Source of the DNA: Membranipora membranacea
Taxonomy: Eukaryota; Bryozoa; Gymnolaemata; Cheilostomatida; Membraniporidae
Reading direction: 5' to 3'
DNA: 64,000 bases
NCBI GenBank assembly: GCA_914767715.1
Contig: OU612075.1
Coordinates: forward strand, 6,138,001 to 6,202,000
Position numbers and translations under genes: made by a program
The notes under the pieces: generated by a model
Database searches by the model: none
Told to the model about the DNA's origin: nothing
What the model saw: only the letters and a program-made list of their open reading frames with translations
Shown here: positions 12,201 to 23,406 of the stretch, in pieces
How positions within the stretch are numbered: position 1 is the first letter of the stretch
Layout of the letters: the number at the start of each line of letters is the position of its first letter

Positions 12201-15200
12201 TCACACAACATTGAGCAAACAACTTTCAATACAAATCTAAAACATATGTTGGCAACTATTGATTGATGAAACTTTCATGCTGTAGGTAACTTTATGGGTC
12301 TGGTAGATAATTTTTTTCAATATGTTACATATTAGGCAAAATTTCCCTAGAATCCGGATCAGGTGATCTTACCTTGTGATGAAACTGACTTGTTCTGCAT
12401 CGAACCAGTCTTTGCATGTACTTTTGTCCTAACAGAATATAGATCAAACTGCAAGTTATATGATTGTAAAACAAATAAATTGATAATGCTGCGAGAGAGC
12501 AATTAGAACTGGATCACCACTCATATACCTTTCCCTGATCTACTAAATGTTGCTGAGCAATCCAAAATTCCCTAGATCCCGCCAGTTTGGCATTTGAATA
12601 TGTAAAGCATACCTGCAATTTGTTACATCACAAAATAAATCAATGTACTTTTAGCGTGTATTCGGGACATGAACATCTTAGAATATTCCTGGCTGGTATG
12701 ATGACCTCCAGAAGTGACACTACGACCTTATCTTGGTCTTTTTCCTCTCAACCTGTTGGTAGACGAGATCGTTCCTCCATCCCATGTTTGCCAACTTGGA
12801 GTTGACTAAACTTGTATCATAATGAAAAAAAATGGCTTTGAAAAAAACTGACTTCGAAAAAAACTTGCTTGGCTGCTGTCCATGCATTAAGTGAAAGTAA
12901 AACAATTTAGATTACCGCGCATTCACATGGTCTCATTGGGATAATTTATAGTTGTAGCTCATCAATTCATAAATTAAAATACTTTTACGAATGGCTTATC
13001 ATCATTTAAAGAGTTACCATAACTACAAAAGATACGTTATGGTAAATATACTAGTTACATCATAGTAACTATAATGTAGCTATTAAAATTACCAGAAATG
13101 TAACATCATAGATACTATATTTTTCTGATTTCATTTTAACTTACGTTTAAAAAAATTAAAGTTACTATAATAACTATAATGTGACTGTTACAGTAACCAT
13201 TATAGTATACCGTTGCTTGTTTACTTTATTGTCCAATAGGAGAAGAGAATCTAGAATCTATTTTACTATTTGTCCAATAGGAGAAGAGAAGATATATTTT
13301 TACTATTTTGTCCAATAGGAGAAGAGAACATGGAGGAATGAGAAGATACACGGAGCTCCTCTATGTGAGTCTGATTGTACTGAATGGTATAACGACTGTA
13401 AGGATGATATGACATGTGTATCTAACTGGGCTAAAGACTTCAGTTGGGCTACTGGTACGTTATTTAGATCTAGATGGTTGATTAAAATCAGATGTCTTAT
13501 CACTCGCCACATCCTGAAGCGTGGGCGGCAAAATTTTAGTGCCTCAGTGGCGAGGACACAATATCTAGGCCAGGATGCTCTCTCTTTCCAGGCAGGTCTT
13601 AGCACACCTGGGGGCCTACCAAACTCCAGTAGTCAATGGACTGCAGTGGGATTCTAACCCCCGAGCTTCAACATTTGCATGCTAAAGGAACGGAGCACTA
13701 ACCAATTGAGTCACCTCCTAGTCCTACTCCTAAATGGGTCCAATTTACCTGCATTTTTGAGCTACTGGTTAGCCGTATCCAAGATTCACCATGTTTTTTG
13801 TTTTTTGTTCTTTCTTGTTTATTGTTCTGGCATGACTTGTAAAATTTTCCGTACAAATGAAATTACTGTCAATAAAAACCTATAAAATAAAAAACCATAG
13901 CAGCTCAAGGGGGAGCAACTCCAATTTCAGACAAATTGGATTGAAGTTGGTTTATATGTGTATCCGAATGGCGGCTTGTGTTGAATTTTTATGGCTACAA
14001 GTTTTATTTATTAGTTTAATTGTACCCTGAAATGAACTAAAATGTAGCTAATATATTCATACTGGTAAATATTTAAGAGATTATTAAATAGATAATAGGC
14101 AAAAGCCGACCTGTTCCACTGTAATAAAATTGATTATTAATAATCAGTGTAAAATCCCATACCAGTTGAGAGCTACTGCGTATGGGATTTTACACTGATT
14201 ATTAATAATCAATTTTATTACAGTGGAACAGGTCTTTTGCCTAATAGATTATAACTTGTCTCTGAATAACACATCAGTTTGTTTCTATCCCATCCAGGTA
14301 CTAACACATGTCCTGAGGGTTCAGAGTGTAAGAAGTTCAGCGATATATTCTCTTCATCTAAGAATTTCTGTGAGGATGTGTGGGACGGCTCTTGGGATGT
14401 TGTATCAGATGACAAACCTTGTATGAAACTTTGGTTTGATGGGTGAGTGTGTATAATTATTAAAGTGATTGTGAAGGAATCAGGTTTTTGGTGTCATTCA
14501 CGAGTTCTCAGTCTAACTTAGAAAACAGCTATAAGGTTTATTTACAGCAAGTGGCCCAGTTTCAACTGATTTCACTCAAAGTTGAGATTGGAAGGTACTA
14601 TTTTGTATATACTATCATATAAATAGTTCCTTTTTAGTTCCTTCACATCTCAACTTTGAGTGAAAATGAGTTGAAACTTGGCCATATGTTGTTGATGAAC
14701 CTTATAGCTGTTTTCAAAATTAGACTGAGGGCTCGAGAATTTTACCAAAAACCTGATTCCTTCACAATCACTTTAAGAGCTGATGAGAAATGACAAGGAT
14801 TTAGTTGTAGATGAGAGTTTGGGACATATGTCCTATATCAATGAAATATATCCCAACTCCCTGATTGTAAAATGTTTTGTTTTTGAAGTTGTCAACCCAT
14901 GGCTGAGGTTGTAACAAGGATGCGTGTAATATCTGGTAACATGATCAAGGCCTGCGTGATAAATATTTTAATCCTTACATAGCCCATATTCCTTACACAG
15001 TCCATAATCCTTCCTTAAGGTAATGTCAAAGACCGATCCGAATATCAACGTATCATATGTTGTTGGAAAGCTGCTGAGCTACTGAAAATGAATACCTGAA
15101 TAAAAACTGGATTCGATGACGTTGTGTCACTTCAGGGGGGAAATGAGGCAGAAAACGCTGTTTTTGTCAATGCAGATGGAGGAGTCAGATTAATTGCAAG

Positions 15201-15936
15201 AAATTTAAGAACAGGTGGAATGCATACTTAGATTGCGTTCATCGTAAAATTTGATTTTCTTTGATATATGACTAGTCCAAATTGACTTTTTACGTCACGC
15301 CATCCAATGCGTGTTTTTGTGAAGCCGTAAAAATATGTGAAATTTCAATCATTAATTCAGAACAGATCATAGGCTCGAAACAAAATTAATTATGATTTTC
15401 TCTTAGTGTACACTTCAAATTTCATACACATTGACTTTCAACAAATTAGCTTGCATATTGCGATGAAAGTAGACTCTCGAAGACAGCTAATATTTTTTCT
15501 CCACTTTTGCATAACGTCAAACATGCTGTCCAAATGACCATTATTGTGGCCAAACAAAGTCTTTTTGAAAGTTCTCACATACGAAGCCGCTTTCATTAAC
15601 CATGTAGAATTGAAGGTTAGCGTCTTGCACTTAACCAATGAACTCTGTCCCCCACAAAGCGACACCCACAATTCATGTGTGTTGTTCTTCCAGGGGGCGA
15701 AGGATTTCTTTGATTTAACAATCTCGTCTTATTGACAACTCCTTATGTTTTATTTCAGATCAGACCAGAATAACAATAAAGAGGTAGCCAGACAAAAGGC
15801 TGAGGAGATTGTATCTAATATGGTGAGTTACTCTGAGCCATCCTCCGACTCTCACAACGCTGGAAATATGGGAGATTCACAGGCCGGCTCTTCTTTCTTC
15901 TTGGTCAGACTTTATATGCTGTCCATGTTCCTGTAA
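9207..15936 (+). CDS. Folate-receptor-like GPI-anchored protein, five exons
   Basis: Exons 9207-9362, 11630-11815, 13319-13454, 14298-14442 and 15759-15936 join in phases 0, 0, 1, 2 into 801 nt (266 aa plus stop), close to the usual 250-260 aa of folate receptors. Residues 1-17 form a signal peptide (MMESLILFVAVAGVVYG). Hallmarks follow in family order: DVCMDSSQHK and PGPEGQL; WKDHGCC; SWDHCAQLSTRCRRHF; CFYECSPNVGPW; APLCESDCTEWYNDC; MTCVSNWAKDFSWATG. The last residues (FFLVRLYMLSMFL) are hydrophobic after a Ser-rich stretch, as expected for a GPI attachment signal. The family binds folates or related ligands at the cell surface; substrate here is inferred. Exon 3 has a triplicated acceptor. 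Exon 4 lies between two fold-back elements. Exon 5 contains a perfect GTGAGT after TCTAATATG that could act as an alternative donor. Confidence 0.9.
10279..10406. mobile_element. Short fold-back MITE
   Basis: About 40-bp imperfect inverted arms (10279-10318 and 10367-10406) begin GATCAAGTTTGATCCAGTTT and end in the complementary TTAAACTAGATC. It lies in intron 1 of the folate-receptor-like gene. A relative is at 16745-16840. Confidence 0.6.
13219..13329 (+). repeat. Triplicated acceptor of folate-receptor exon 3
   Basis: The segment GTCCAATAGGAGAAGAGAA, covering the end of intron 2 and the start of exon 3, occurs three times at about 40-bp spacing. Possible exon starts are 13240, 13281 and 13319. 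Only the third gives the family reading frame. The first runs into TAG after four codons, and the second is 38 bases upstream and therefore shifts frame. Confidence 0.85.
13600..13737 (-). mobile_element. tRNA-derived SINE
   Basis: On the minus strand a box-A-like TGACTCAATTGGTTAGTGC is followed by a box-B-like GGGTTAGAATCCC, as in a tRNA-derived Pol III promoter. No cloverleaf with a good anticodon stem is visible. It lies in intron 3 of the folate-receptor-like gene. Confidence 0.55.
14093..14246. mobile_element. Hairpin MITE with 68-70-bp arms
   Basis: Arms 14093-14162 and 14179-14246 are complementary apart from a 2-base difference, separated by about 16 bases. The termini read TAATAGGCAAAAG and its complement. 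It sits about 50 bases upstream of folate-receptor exon 4. Confidence 0.85.
14460..14776. mobile_element. Fold-back MITE, 317 bp
   Basis: Terminal inverted repeats begin TTAAAGTGATTGTGAAGGAA and extend, imperfectly, over most of each half. An internal CTCAAAGTTGAGA motif recurs inverted. It begins 18 bases after the donor of folate-receptor exon 4. A shorter relative is at about 43346-43470. Confidence 0.8.
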
Positions 15937-15943
15937 TTTCTCC

Positions 15944-16125
15944 TTGTTTATGGTGTCGGTTTGCTGCTTGTGCTTTCTCGCTTACTATTATTCAGGCTTT
16001 CTAGCTTTCTGTTTTTCAGGCTTACTATTGTTCAAAGCTTTCTGTTTTTTCAGGCTTACTATTATTCAAGCTTTCTGTTTTTCAGGCTTACAATTTTTCA
16101 TGCTCACTATACTTCGGGCTTGCTG
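15944..16125 (+). repeat. Short degenerate tandem repeat in the folate-receptor 3' UTR
   Basis: A unit of about 33 bases (TTCAGGCTTACTATTATTC followed by AAGCTTTCTGTTT) occurs about four times with decay, directly after the stop codon. It opens two spurious reading frames rich in Phe and Leu. Confidence 0.65.
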
Positions 16126-16152
16126 TGTTCTAAGCACTATTTTCAATTTTTT

Positions 16153-16158
16153 AATAAA
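16153..16158 (+). terminator. Poly(A) signal AATAAA for the folate-receptor-like gene
   Basis: This is the first AATAAA after the stop codon, about 220 bases downstream of it. Confidence 0.5.
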
Positions 16159-16744
16159 ATGAATGTGTATCTGTACACAGGCTTCCATACAAAATCTTTT
16201 AAAGATGATTAAAATTGCCAACATTTTTAACGTTCTTTTTGCAATGCTGACTCATAACCGTGGGAACTAGCATTCCAAATATTATTCCGCTTTGCATACC
16301 CTTAGCCGTGTCATAGAACACTGCTATCATAAACCCCCATGATCTGATGAAACTATCGGCTGCAAAACTTAGAAACTAGAATCTCCGAAAGAGCATTCAT
16401 TTTGGTGGTATGTTTTTTTGTTTGTGAATCTTTGACTCGGATGCTGAACCAGAATCTGACAAAACCTTTTTTTGGGATGTCATTTTATCCTATAATATCT
16501 TTTGTATGTTATGGTTCCCCTCACTATTTTGTGCTCAAGCTGTTCGCATGCTGCCCATTCACATGCACATTCAGTATTTTGTCACCAATATAATCACATA
16601 AATAAAACACGTCTAAGCTGCTATCACTATCACTTGTCTTGTTGTTTTGTATCTATGTATAACATTGTCTGATGTTCTGTGACCATAAACTATTTGTGTA
16701 CTAGAGTTATCACTCACAAGTAAAACAGAATGAATGATCAACTA

Positions 16745-16840
16745 TATCAAGCTTGATCCAGTTCGTCTGCTTCCAGTTTTGCTCCCCTTTCACTGATCAG
16801 TGGGGAAAGCAATTCCAAATGTATACAAACTTGATCTAGG
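16745..16840. mobile_element. Short fold-back MITE, relative of 10279-10406
   Basis: It starts ATCAAGCTTGATCCAGTT and ends ACAAACTTGATCTAGG, with the same arms and the same central GGGGAAAGCAA block. Confidence 0.5.
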
Positions 16841-18240
16841 TCGGACCGTCATATCTGTGGTAGACTAGTTTGACAACTCCAAGGTATGTTATTGAAAAAG
16901 CGTCATGTGAGTTTGGCGACAATGAAATTTAATATGGATGCATTGATAATATATTCTTGATATTATGAGATGACACAACCCCTATCGCACAATTAATATA
17001 ATCCATGATTAATGTGAACATGGGAATTATACTAATCTTTTGTGATATTTACTAATTTTGAACAGACAAAACTTTTTTTTTATTTAAGTTAATATATCGA
17101 TACAAAACAAATACTATTACTAGATGTATCAGTCTCCTTGTATATAGATGTCCAATCACAAATCCAAACCTAGACTTTGCCACAGAACAAAGCACTTCCC
17201 AGGGCAGGATACTAAAACTAATGGAATGTTGGAAAAAATCCGTTAGGGTTCGAATCAACACCAGATGGGAAGCTGTAAACTCCTCTTTAGAACATTTTTG
17301 AGGTTTTTTGAATAGAAAATTGAAATTACAAAGGAGCGGAGATCATACATGCATTGATATGAATGTATATCAGTATATCAGTATATCAGTATATCAGTAT
17401 ATCAGTATATCAGTATATCAGTATATCAGTGCATACATGTTATCCAGTTATTTTTGACTATTTTATTTTGCTCTCTAGGGCAAGCAGATCCCTTCCACCC
17501 TAATAAGGTAGGCCTGCTTACTGCACTGGTAATATCTGAGTTAGCCAAACAAAAACACTAACGATGTCCAAATAAGATCAAGACTAAGCTTTGGTTGTAT
17601 GTATGCATGTTTTGTATTCGTCTCAATCTCTGAGAAATAAAATGTCTCTGTAGGATGCTCTTATAAATGTCTAAAAATTATTGATTCTAAAAATATACTG
17701 GTAATAAAAGATTGTCATAAAAAATAGAAATAGTATTAAGGTATTTGATACATCCCGATCGAAAACACTTGGCACGTAGCTGGACTCGTCATTATGAAAA
17801 CTTTTGTAATGTCGGTTTGAGGCCGCACTATTTCTGATCAGATTGGGAAGAATATCAGGCTTAAATTATAATCCCAAGCATTTATCGGAGCATGGATGAT
17901 AAAATATTACGAGCGAAAAAATATGTAAAATACCAATGACAAATACAAAGACATCAAAAACTGAAAATGAGGTAAAAATTTATAAAATCTGTTCTGGATC
18001 AAAGGTGTCAAAATGTCGAAAAAGTGCTGTTTCGGTGATTTTCTGGTGCAGAGTATCAAACTGTGTCACTCAGCATTTTGGACTCCATTTCCGGTGTTAT
18101 GATTTCTGAAATAGCAAATTAATTTGCCTGATTATTTGGTTGCATGATTGTGTGAAAACTGTGTTGCTAGTTAATGGATCAGCCTGGAAGCTGGGCTACA
18201 TTTTCAGATAAAAGGGATGATACAGCTCATGAAGAAAAAC
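16841..18240. other. Intergenic region
   Basis: No exon is recognised between the folate-receptor-like gene and paralogue A. It contains an 8-bp microsatellite and otherwise unremarkable AT-rich sequence. Confidence 0.5.
17364..17430. repeat. Microsatellite (GTATATCA)n, about 8 copies
   Basis: Perfect 8-bp units are seen over about 67 bases. Confidence 0.95.
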
Positions 18241-21200
18241 TCAGCTTGCAAACTTCTTTCGTACCTGCAGCCATTTGTTTGTCTGAGGCTCTAAAATAAT
18301 ATCAATTAGTAGAAATTAGGAAAATTAAAATAGACACTTGAAGTATCTTTACCTGACGGATTTCTGCCTTGCAAGTGTAAATATAGTACAACAAGCATCG
18401 CCAAGATAACACAGAATCCCGCAAGGCCAACCATGAGAAACGCATCTTCCCTTACTCCCGTCCTGAGATCAGATTTTGTTTGCTGCCGTGTTTGTGGTGT
18501 ACTGTTTGATGTGGCTGATCTTGTAGTGCCGTTGGATGAAAGTCTCGATGGCTGTGTCATCATCACCCTTGAAGCGGAGAGTGTTATCCCCTCTGACTGT
18601 GTGGTTGGATGAGTGATCTCAGATTTGGTGTTGACGCAGCACATTCTCAAATAACCTGTGGTGCAAATTTAACAGCAGTATCAAATCTGTGAGACTCAAA
18701 AAACATATGGATTATGATTGTCCAGTTTTTCACGGATTGTACTTAATGATTTCACAACCAAGGCTAGTATTGTGTGTTCAGGTAAGTGATTGTGGGGGTG
18801 GGGGGGGGGGGGGGGGGGTAAAGGTTTCGTCTGGCAAATCTATCTCACTGCTGAGAGTGCTATTGCCAATTAATGTCAGCTGTTAATTTAATTACAACTT
18901 TTGGATTCAAATAAATTTGATTAGGCCATAGACTCAATGAAAAAGGTTTGTTACTAAGTCATTGTCCTGCAATAATGCCCTCAATAGATTATTTTTGTTG
19001 CAAAAACTGGCTTTACGCATTATCGCCAATGTGCATTACATCCCGTATTATCTCATTTCAACCGAATCCATTACACAATCTACAACTCCTACCTCTTCCT
19101 AAGCTTGTTTGTTATTTCACTTCACTTTTTGCGCATAAGATAAACAATTTTTTAACACCTCCATTTATATATAGAGGATTTAAAAACACTACCAAGTTCA
19201 ATTTTCGTGATAAACATTTACTTTTATATCATACAGACAATCTAAGATACAAAGTTTCTGCTACATACAATTCTTTACCGTTACATTTGAGATCTAAAGA
19301 GAAGTTCAGTTCATTCAAAACTTTACTTTTCAACCATATATTATTATCGACTTGACCAACATCATTGATGATATTATTTCCCTTCTGTTTCTCTTTTTTT
19401 GTTTTAAAAAAAATTGTTTTCTGGCACTGAAACATTTCGAATGAGATGACTTTGGATGCCAATAAAAAGTATATATTGTCACAGGCAAAATCCTTGTCAC
19501 AAAAGCGTTAAAGTGGCAGACAACCACGAAAGTTATATTTTGATATTTGATGCGTAATGATGTACTCCTTCTAAATTTGGATGTTATAAATCAATGTTAA
19601 ATTAAAAAATTTTAATTACTTCAATTACAAACTCTCTTCCACCATTTTGTTTCAGTAACACAAATACCCGTACTCTCCAAATAAATATATTATTGGAAAA
19701 AAATGATGTATAAAAGAATTTTTTTCTAGAATCAAAGCAGTTATATTTTGTTGTGTCAATCTTAATATATAAACAGTCATCTCAGTTACAAAATAATCTA
19801 CAGAAACAATAAAATTGCTTTCAATAACAAAAATTAAGAATTTGCTTGGATTATAATAGCTCCTCAACTTAATTCAGTTTATTGCAGCCATGGGGTGGAG
19901 GGGCTACTGACTGCCTTGTGGTGCAGATCCAAAGCTTATACCTTGGATTTCAATTGTTGAGTATGTTGCCTACTGGTGAAGGTTAATTGCATCTTGAAAC
20001 GTATTAGTGGTGCCAGTGTTGTCTTCTACTTTAAATTCATATTATGCTCTCCGCAGAAACAAAAAATCATATCCTCAATGACAATTCATAGTGTTATGAT
20101 AGTTCTTGGCTCTCTGAATCTAAATAAGATCGTGTTAAATAGGAACAAAATATTATGCAATACTTTCTAGGGGAAACCAAGTTGTGATGATTTTTCAATA
20201 TTTCGGACTCAAAACAGCCCACAAGACCAGCAAACAATTACTATGACCCGTGTGGCAAATACTATGAAGCCAGTTTGGCGCCATTATCACTTGGTGGTGT
20301 CAGATATTTGAAAATTTTCTTTATGAGCAACTGAAACCAAATTGTAAGAACTCAGCCATGATGGCAAATGTGATGCTAACACTATATGAAGTGTTTTCTT
20401 TATTCGAACTTGCCTCTGCAATAAGCTTGGCACCTTCTCCCTCTGGTTCCGATAGAAAGTGCTCCGTCACAAATGGTGTTGCAAGGTGTCCATTCGCCGT
20501 GATAGTGATCATAATAACATCCTATTCTGATTTCTTTGGCGTTCACACAGTCCATAGGGGTCAAGCTAGTCTCAGGACCTTCACATATGTAGATGCTACA
20601 AAGTGGTAGAATGTATAAGTCTGTAGCGTATGCCATCATGCTTACTTGTGTATCAGGTGAATTCATTCTATATTTTATCACCAAACCGATATGTATTGCT
20701 AGGGTCTTGATTTGATTACATTAGCTAATACTCAGTACAAGGTGTCCCATCAATGGTCTATTTAAGGCCAATAATCCTAACATGTACGCTGTGGTGCATA
20801 GCGCGGAGACGTGGAATGGACTGCGCTGTTGGATGAGATAACACAACTTTGGGTAGTGAATAGCGGGTAAGCTTATTAGCGCCATCACCCATTCTTTTTT
20901 GGGGATTGTGAGATTGTGCAACCGGTTAGGGCGCTTGCTATTCACCCCTACACAAATGATGGCGCAAGAGTTGTGGGTCCAAGTCCCACTGGGGGAGCTT
21001 TCAAGGCTGATTAGTTCAGCCCCCAGCCACCTTGGGTGTATACCTCTCCAATAAAAATGAAAAAGTCAGCCCTGAGGAAACGCACACTTTGAAGTTTGAA
21101 GTTTGTTTATTGTCATTTCTTAAAAACCCATCACAAAAAATAGGTTAATCGTATTGATATTGAGGCAAAAAAACTGAGTTGAAAAATCTCATACAATATT

Positions 21201-21404
21201 TTTAAAAGTAATTTAAAGTATTCTGCCTGCCCTTATGTGGGCGGTATCGGTCTATCTCAGCTTTACGAAATTAAGCTTCATGATGTTCTGTGGGCATCGG
21301 TCTGAATGAAATCATTTTGTGTAAATGGAAATATCCTACCTGCTATCCATTGCACAAGCATATACAACCAGTTGAAGCAGGAGCAAAAGAACGAGGCTAT
21401 TCAT
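18241..21404 (-). CDS. Paralogue A: 8-Cys single-pass membrane protein, 199 aa
   Basis: Exons 21340-21404, 20414-20595, 18353-18655 and 18241-18290 join in phases 2, 1, 1 into 600 nt. Residues 1-21 are a signal peptide (MNSLVLLLLLQLVVYACAMDS). The module exon carries IYICEGPETS, GCYYDHYHGEWTPCNTIC, TRGRRCQAYC. The eighth cysteine follows in the next exon (YLRMCC). A Ser/Thr-rich stalk with NGT and NST glycosylation sites leads to the helix FLMVGLAGFCVILAMLVVLY. The short basic tail is EPQTNKWLQVRKKFAS. The donor after the module exon is GC rather than GT (AGAG before GCAAGT), while every readable sister has GT. The type I orientation and surface location are inferred. A receptor role rests on the TACI/BCMA-like spacing only. 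Confidence 0.8.
18793..18818 (+). repeat. Poly(G) tract
   Basis: This is a run of G interrupted by a single T, in the intron between the stalk and module exons of paralogue A. G-quadruplex formation is possible. Confidence 0.9.
18955..19355 (+). mobile_element. LINE relic, C-terminal end of a CR1/L2-type reverse transcriptase
   Basis: An upstream frame reads LFLLQKLALRIIANVHYIPYY. A second frame, after a shift, reads LPLPKLVCYFTSLFAHKINN and ends with YNSLPLHLRSKEKFSSFKTL before a stop. These are typical C-terminal blocks of CR1/L2/jockey-type LINEs. It is frameshifted and 5'-truncated, so inactive. It lies in the large intron of paralogue A, opposite to it. Confidence 0.7.
20906..21055 (+). 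mobile_element. tRNA-derived SINE, family 1
   Basis: A box-A-like TGTGCAACCGGTTAGGGCG and a box-B-like GGGTCCAAGTCCC are followed by the GAGCTTTCAAGGCTGATT body. The body is shared with the copies at 42101 and 54162. Confidence 0.65.
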
Positions 21405-23406
21405 TCCCTTATTTGGCGGTGGATAGTGTGCTGCCTAGATAACATGTACCTTCACTGTGGTATCCAATAATAAACTGCTGTTTCGCAGGTATTGCATGGG
21501 GTTGATAAACGAAAAAAATGACCTGACATCGTTGCCAAGGTCAACATTATGATGTATAGGTGTATAGGTGTATATGTATAGTGTGTTTTCCATTTTCAGC
21601 GCTGTCCCCATGGTGAGTCACCATAGCAAGTTTCAATTAAAATAAAAAGCTTTATGTTCAATCTGGCCTGACTCATTTGAAAACCACAGGAAAACCCTAA
21701 GTACCCCAAGTCATCATCGTGGCTGTTAATTTGGGAAGTATTGACGTGTAAATGTTTAACATTCAAACTGGTTTTGACTGCCGGAACATTCCTATCATAT
21801 TTCATGCTGTTCCACACAGAGTTTTGTTTGTTCAAGGTGTATTCTTCTTTTGATGTTGATATCGACCTTCTTCTAGTGTCAAATGGAAAATGCTCTTTGT
21901 TTTCCAATGTTGATGAAAGGAAGTGGATATATCCGGACATATTCCACACTGCTGTTGGATCTCACCTTTTCCATGTGTCATGGGCCTCCCAAAATTTTCC
22001 CAATATGACTGCCTTATGTTATGTTTATACCCTATATGCTTTTGAATTGAATAGAAAAAACTCATGTTCATATAAAGTCTTGCTACCCTGAGATACCTTG
22101 TGAGATACGTTGATGTAACTCGTTTTTTTGTTGTATCAGTACGGGACTACGGACTGTATACTGTTGTGGGATGCCCTTCTTGACACACGCTTGATCCGCT
22201 GGGAAACGAACACAGGACCTCTCAATTGAAAGATTTATGCCCTACTCATTACACCACGTCCGCTCCCAAATTGAATTAGAAAGGGTAAACTCTTTCCTCT
22301 TTCATTGCAGGGTTTAAACAAAAGAAAACTCAAATTTCTCAGTCTTTTGAGGGCCTGGACTATACTGAGGTTAAATGTTATCAAATCAATGTATAAATCA
22401 AAACGCGTAGGTCTGTCAGCTTCTCTTGGATAGCAAAAATTGTAGATTTAGGAATCCTCCCTCCTTATCTAGGGGTTGTAAGGTTTATCAGGTAAGATAC
22501 TTCTGTCTGACACAATAGAGAAATAGAATCGAAGCTTGACTATGCACTTCTAGTCACCATGATTACATGTCTAGCTAACGCACTAGAGGTCACAGACTCC
22601 ATTCTCTACCCACATACATCGTCACTCGGAATCTTTTCATCCAACCACAAAAATACATAATACTCAACATCAACAGTCCAAAAAACCACTCAATATGCAG
22701 AATCGCATTCATACTGTAGAACATTACCATATCAATGTAACCAAGGATATGTCCTATAACTTATAATTAAAACTGTCCATAATTACTCAGGAGTAAAGTC
22801 ATGTGTCACTGCCCACACCGCACTTAAGAAAGTACAAGATTAGGGCTCAACTCAAACAGCTTTAGATGGGACATATATATTATGAACTTTATTAACCGCC
22901 GATCAATGCATGAAATGCAAAATTAAATTTCTTTCACTCTAAAAGTGGTAACATTTAATCTCTATAAGTAGAAGACACAGCCAATACAACATTCATATAT
23001 TTTTATAGGTAAAACAAGGGTTATCATCCGAAAGTTCTGCTAAAACGCAGGACAGATTTTTTACAGACATATACAATTTTAAGCATTTTAAGTCTCAATC
23101 ACTATGGATATATTGGCATTTTGGGCTCGGCCGAGCTGAGTTGATATCCGATCCATGGAAAGGTTAACAAAATCAGTTCGAACTGATGTCAACTCATCCA
23201 ACAGCCTGAATAGCCAAGCAGTAAGGACCAATGACTTGAAGATGGAAGACCCATCTTCGAATCCCAACTGATGTGACAATCTCCATTGTAGTTTCAGCCC
23301 GATCATTGACCATGGAGACAGAGGCAGTGTTCCAGCGCGAACTGTGATTTGACAGCTCGGCTTGATCTTGAATGAGCTCAAAATGCCCATGGAAATGTAG
23401 TGATTC
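21405..23406. other. Intergenic region between paralogues A and B
   Basis: No exon is recognised. A degenerate tRNA-like sequence is at 22200-22268. The open frames at 21596-22091 lie on both strands over one stretch and have no splice or family support. Confidence 0.4.
22200..22268 (-). mobile_element. Degenerate tRNA-like sequence (SINE head)
   Basis: On the minus strand, GACGTGGTGTAATGAGTAGG (box-A-like) is followed by GTGTTCGTTTCCC (box-B-like). The arms do not pair well enough for a functional tRNA. Confidence 0.4.

Noticed and set aside
18948-19355. 135-codon plus-strand gene
   Set aside because: It is the C-terminal part of a frameshifted LINE reverse transcriptase, not a host gene.
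21596-22091. Overlapping open frames of about 80-117 codons on both strands
   Set aside because: Open frames on both strands over the same AT-rich stretch, no motif and no splice support; likely chance.
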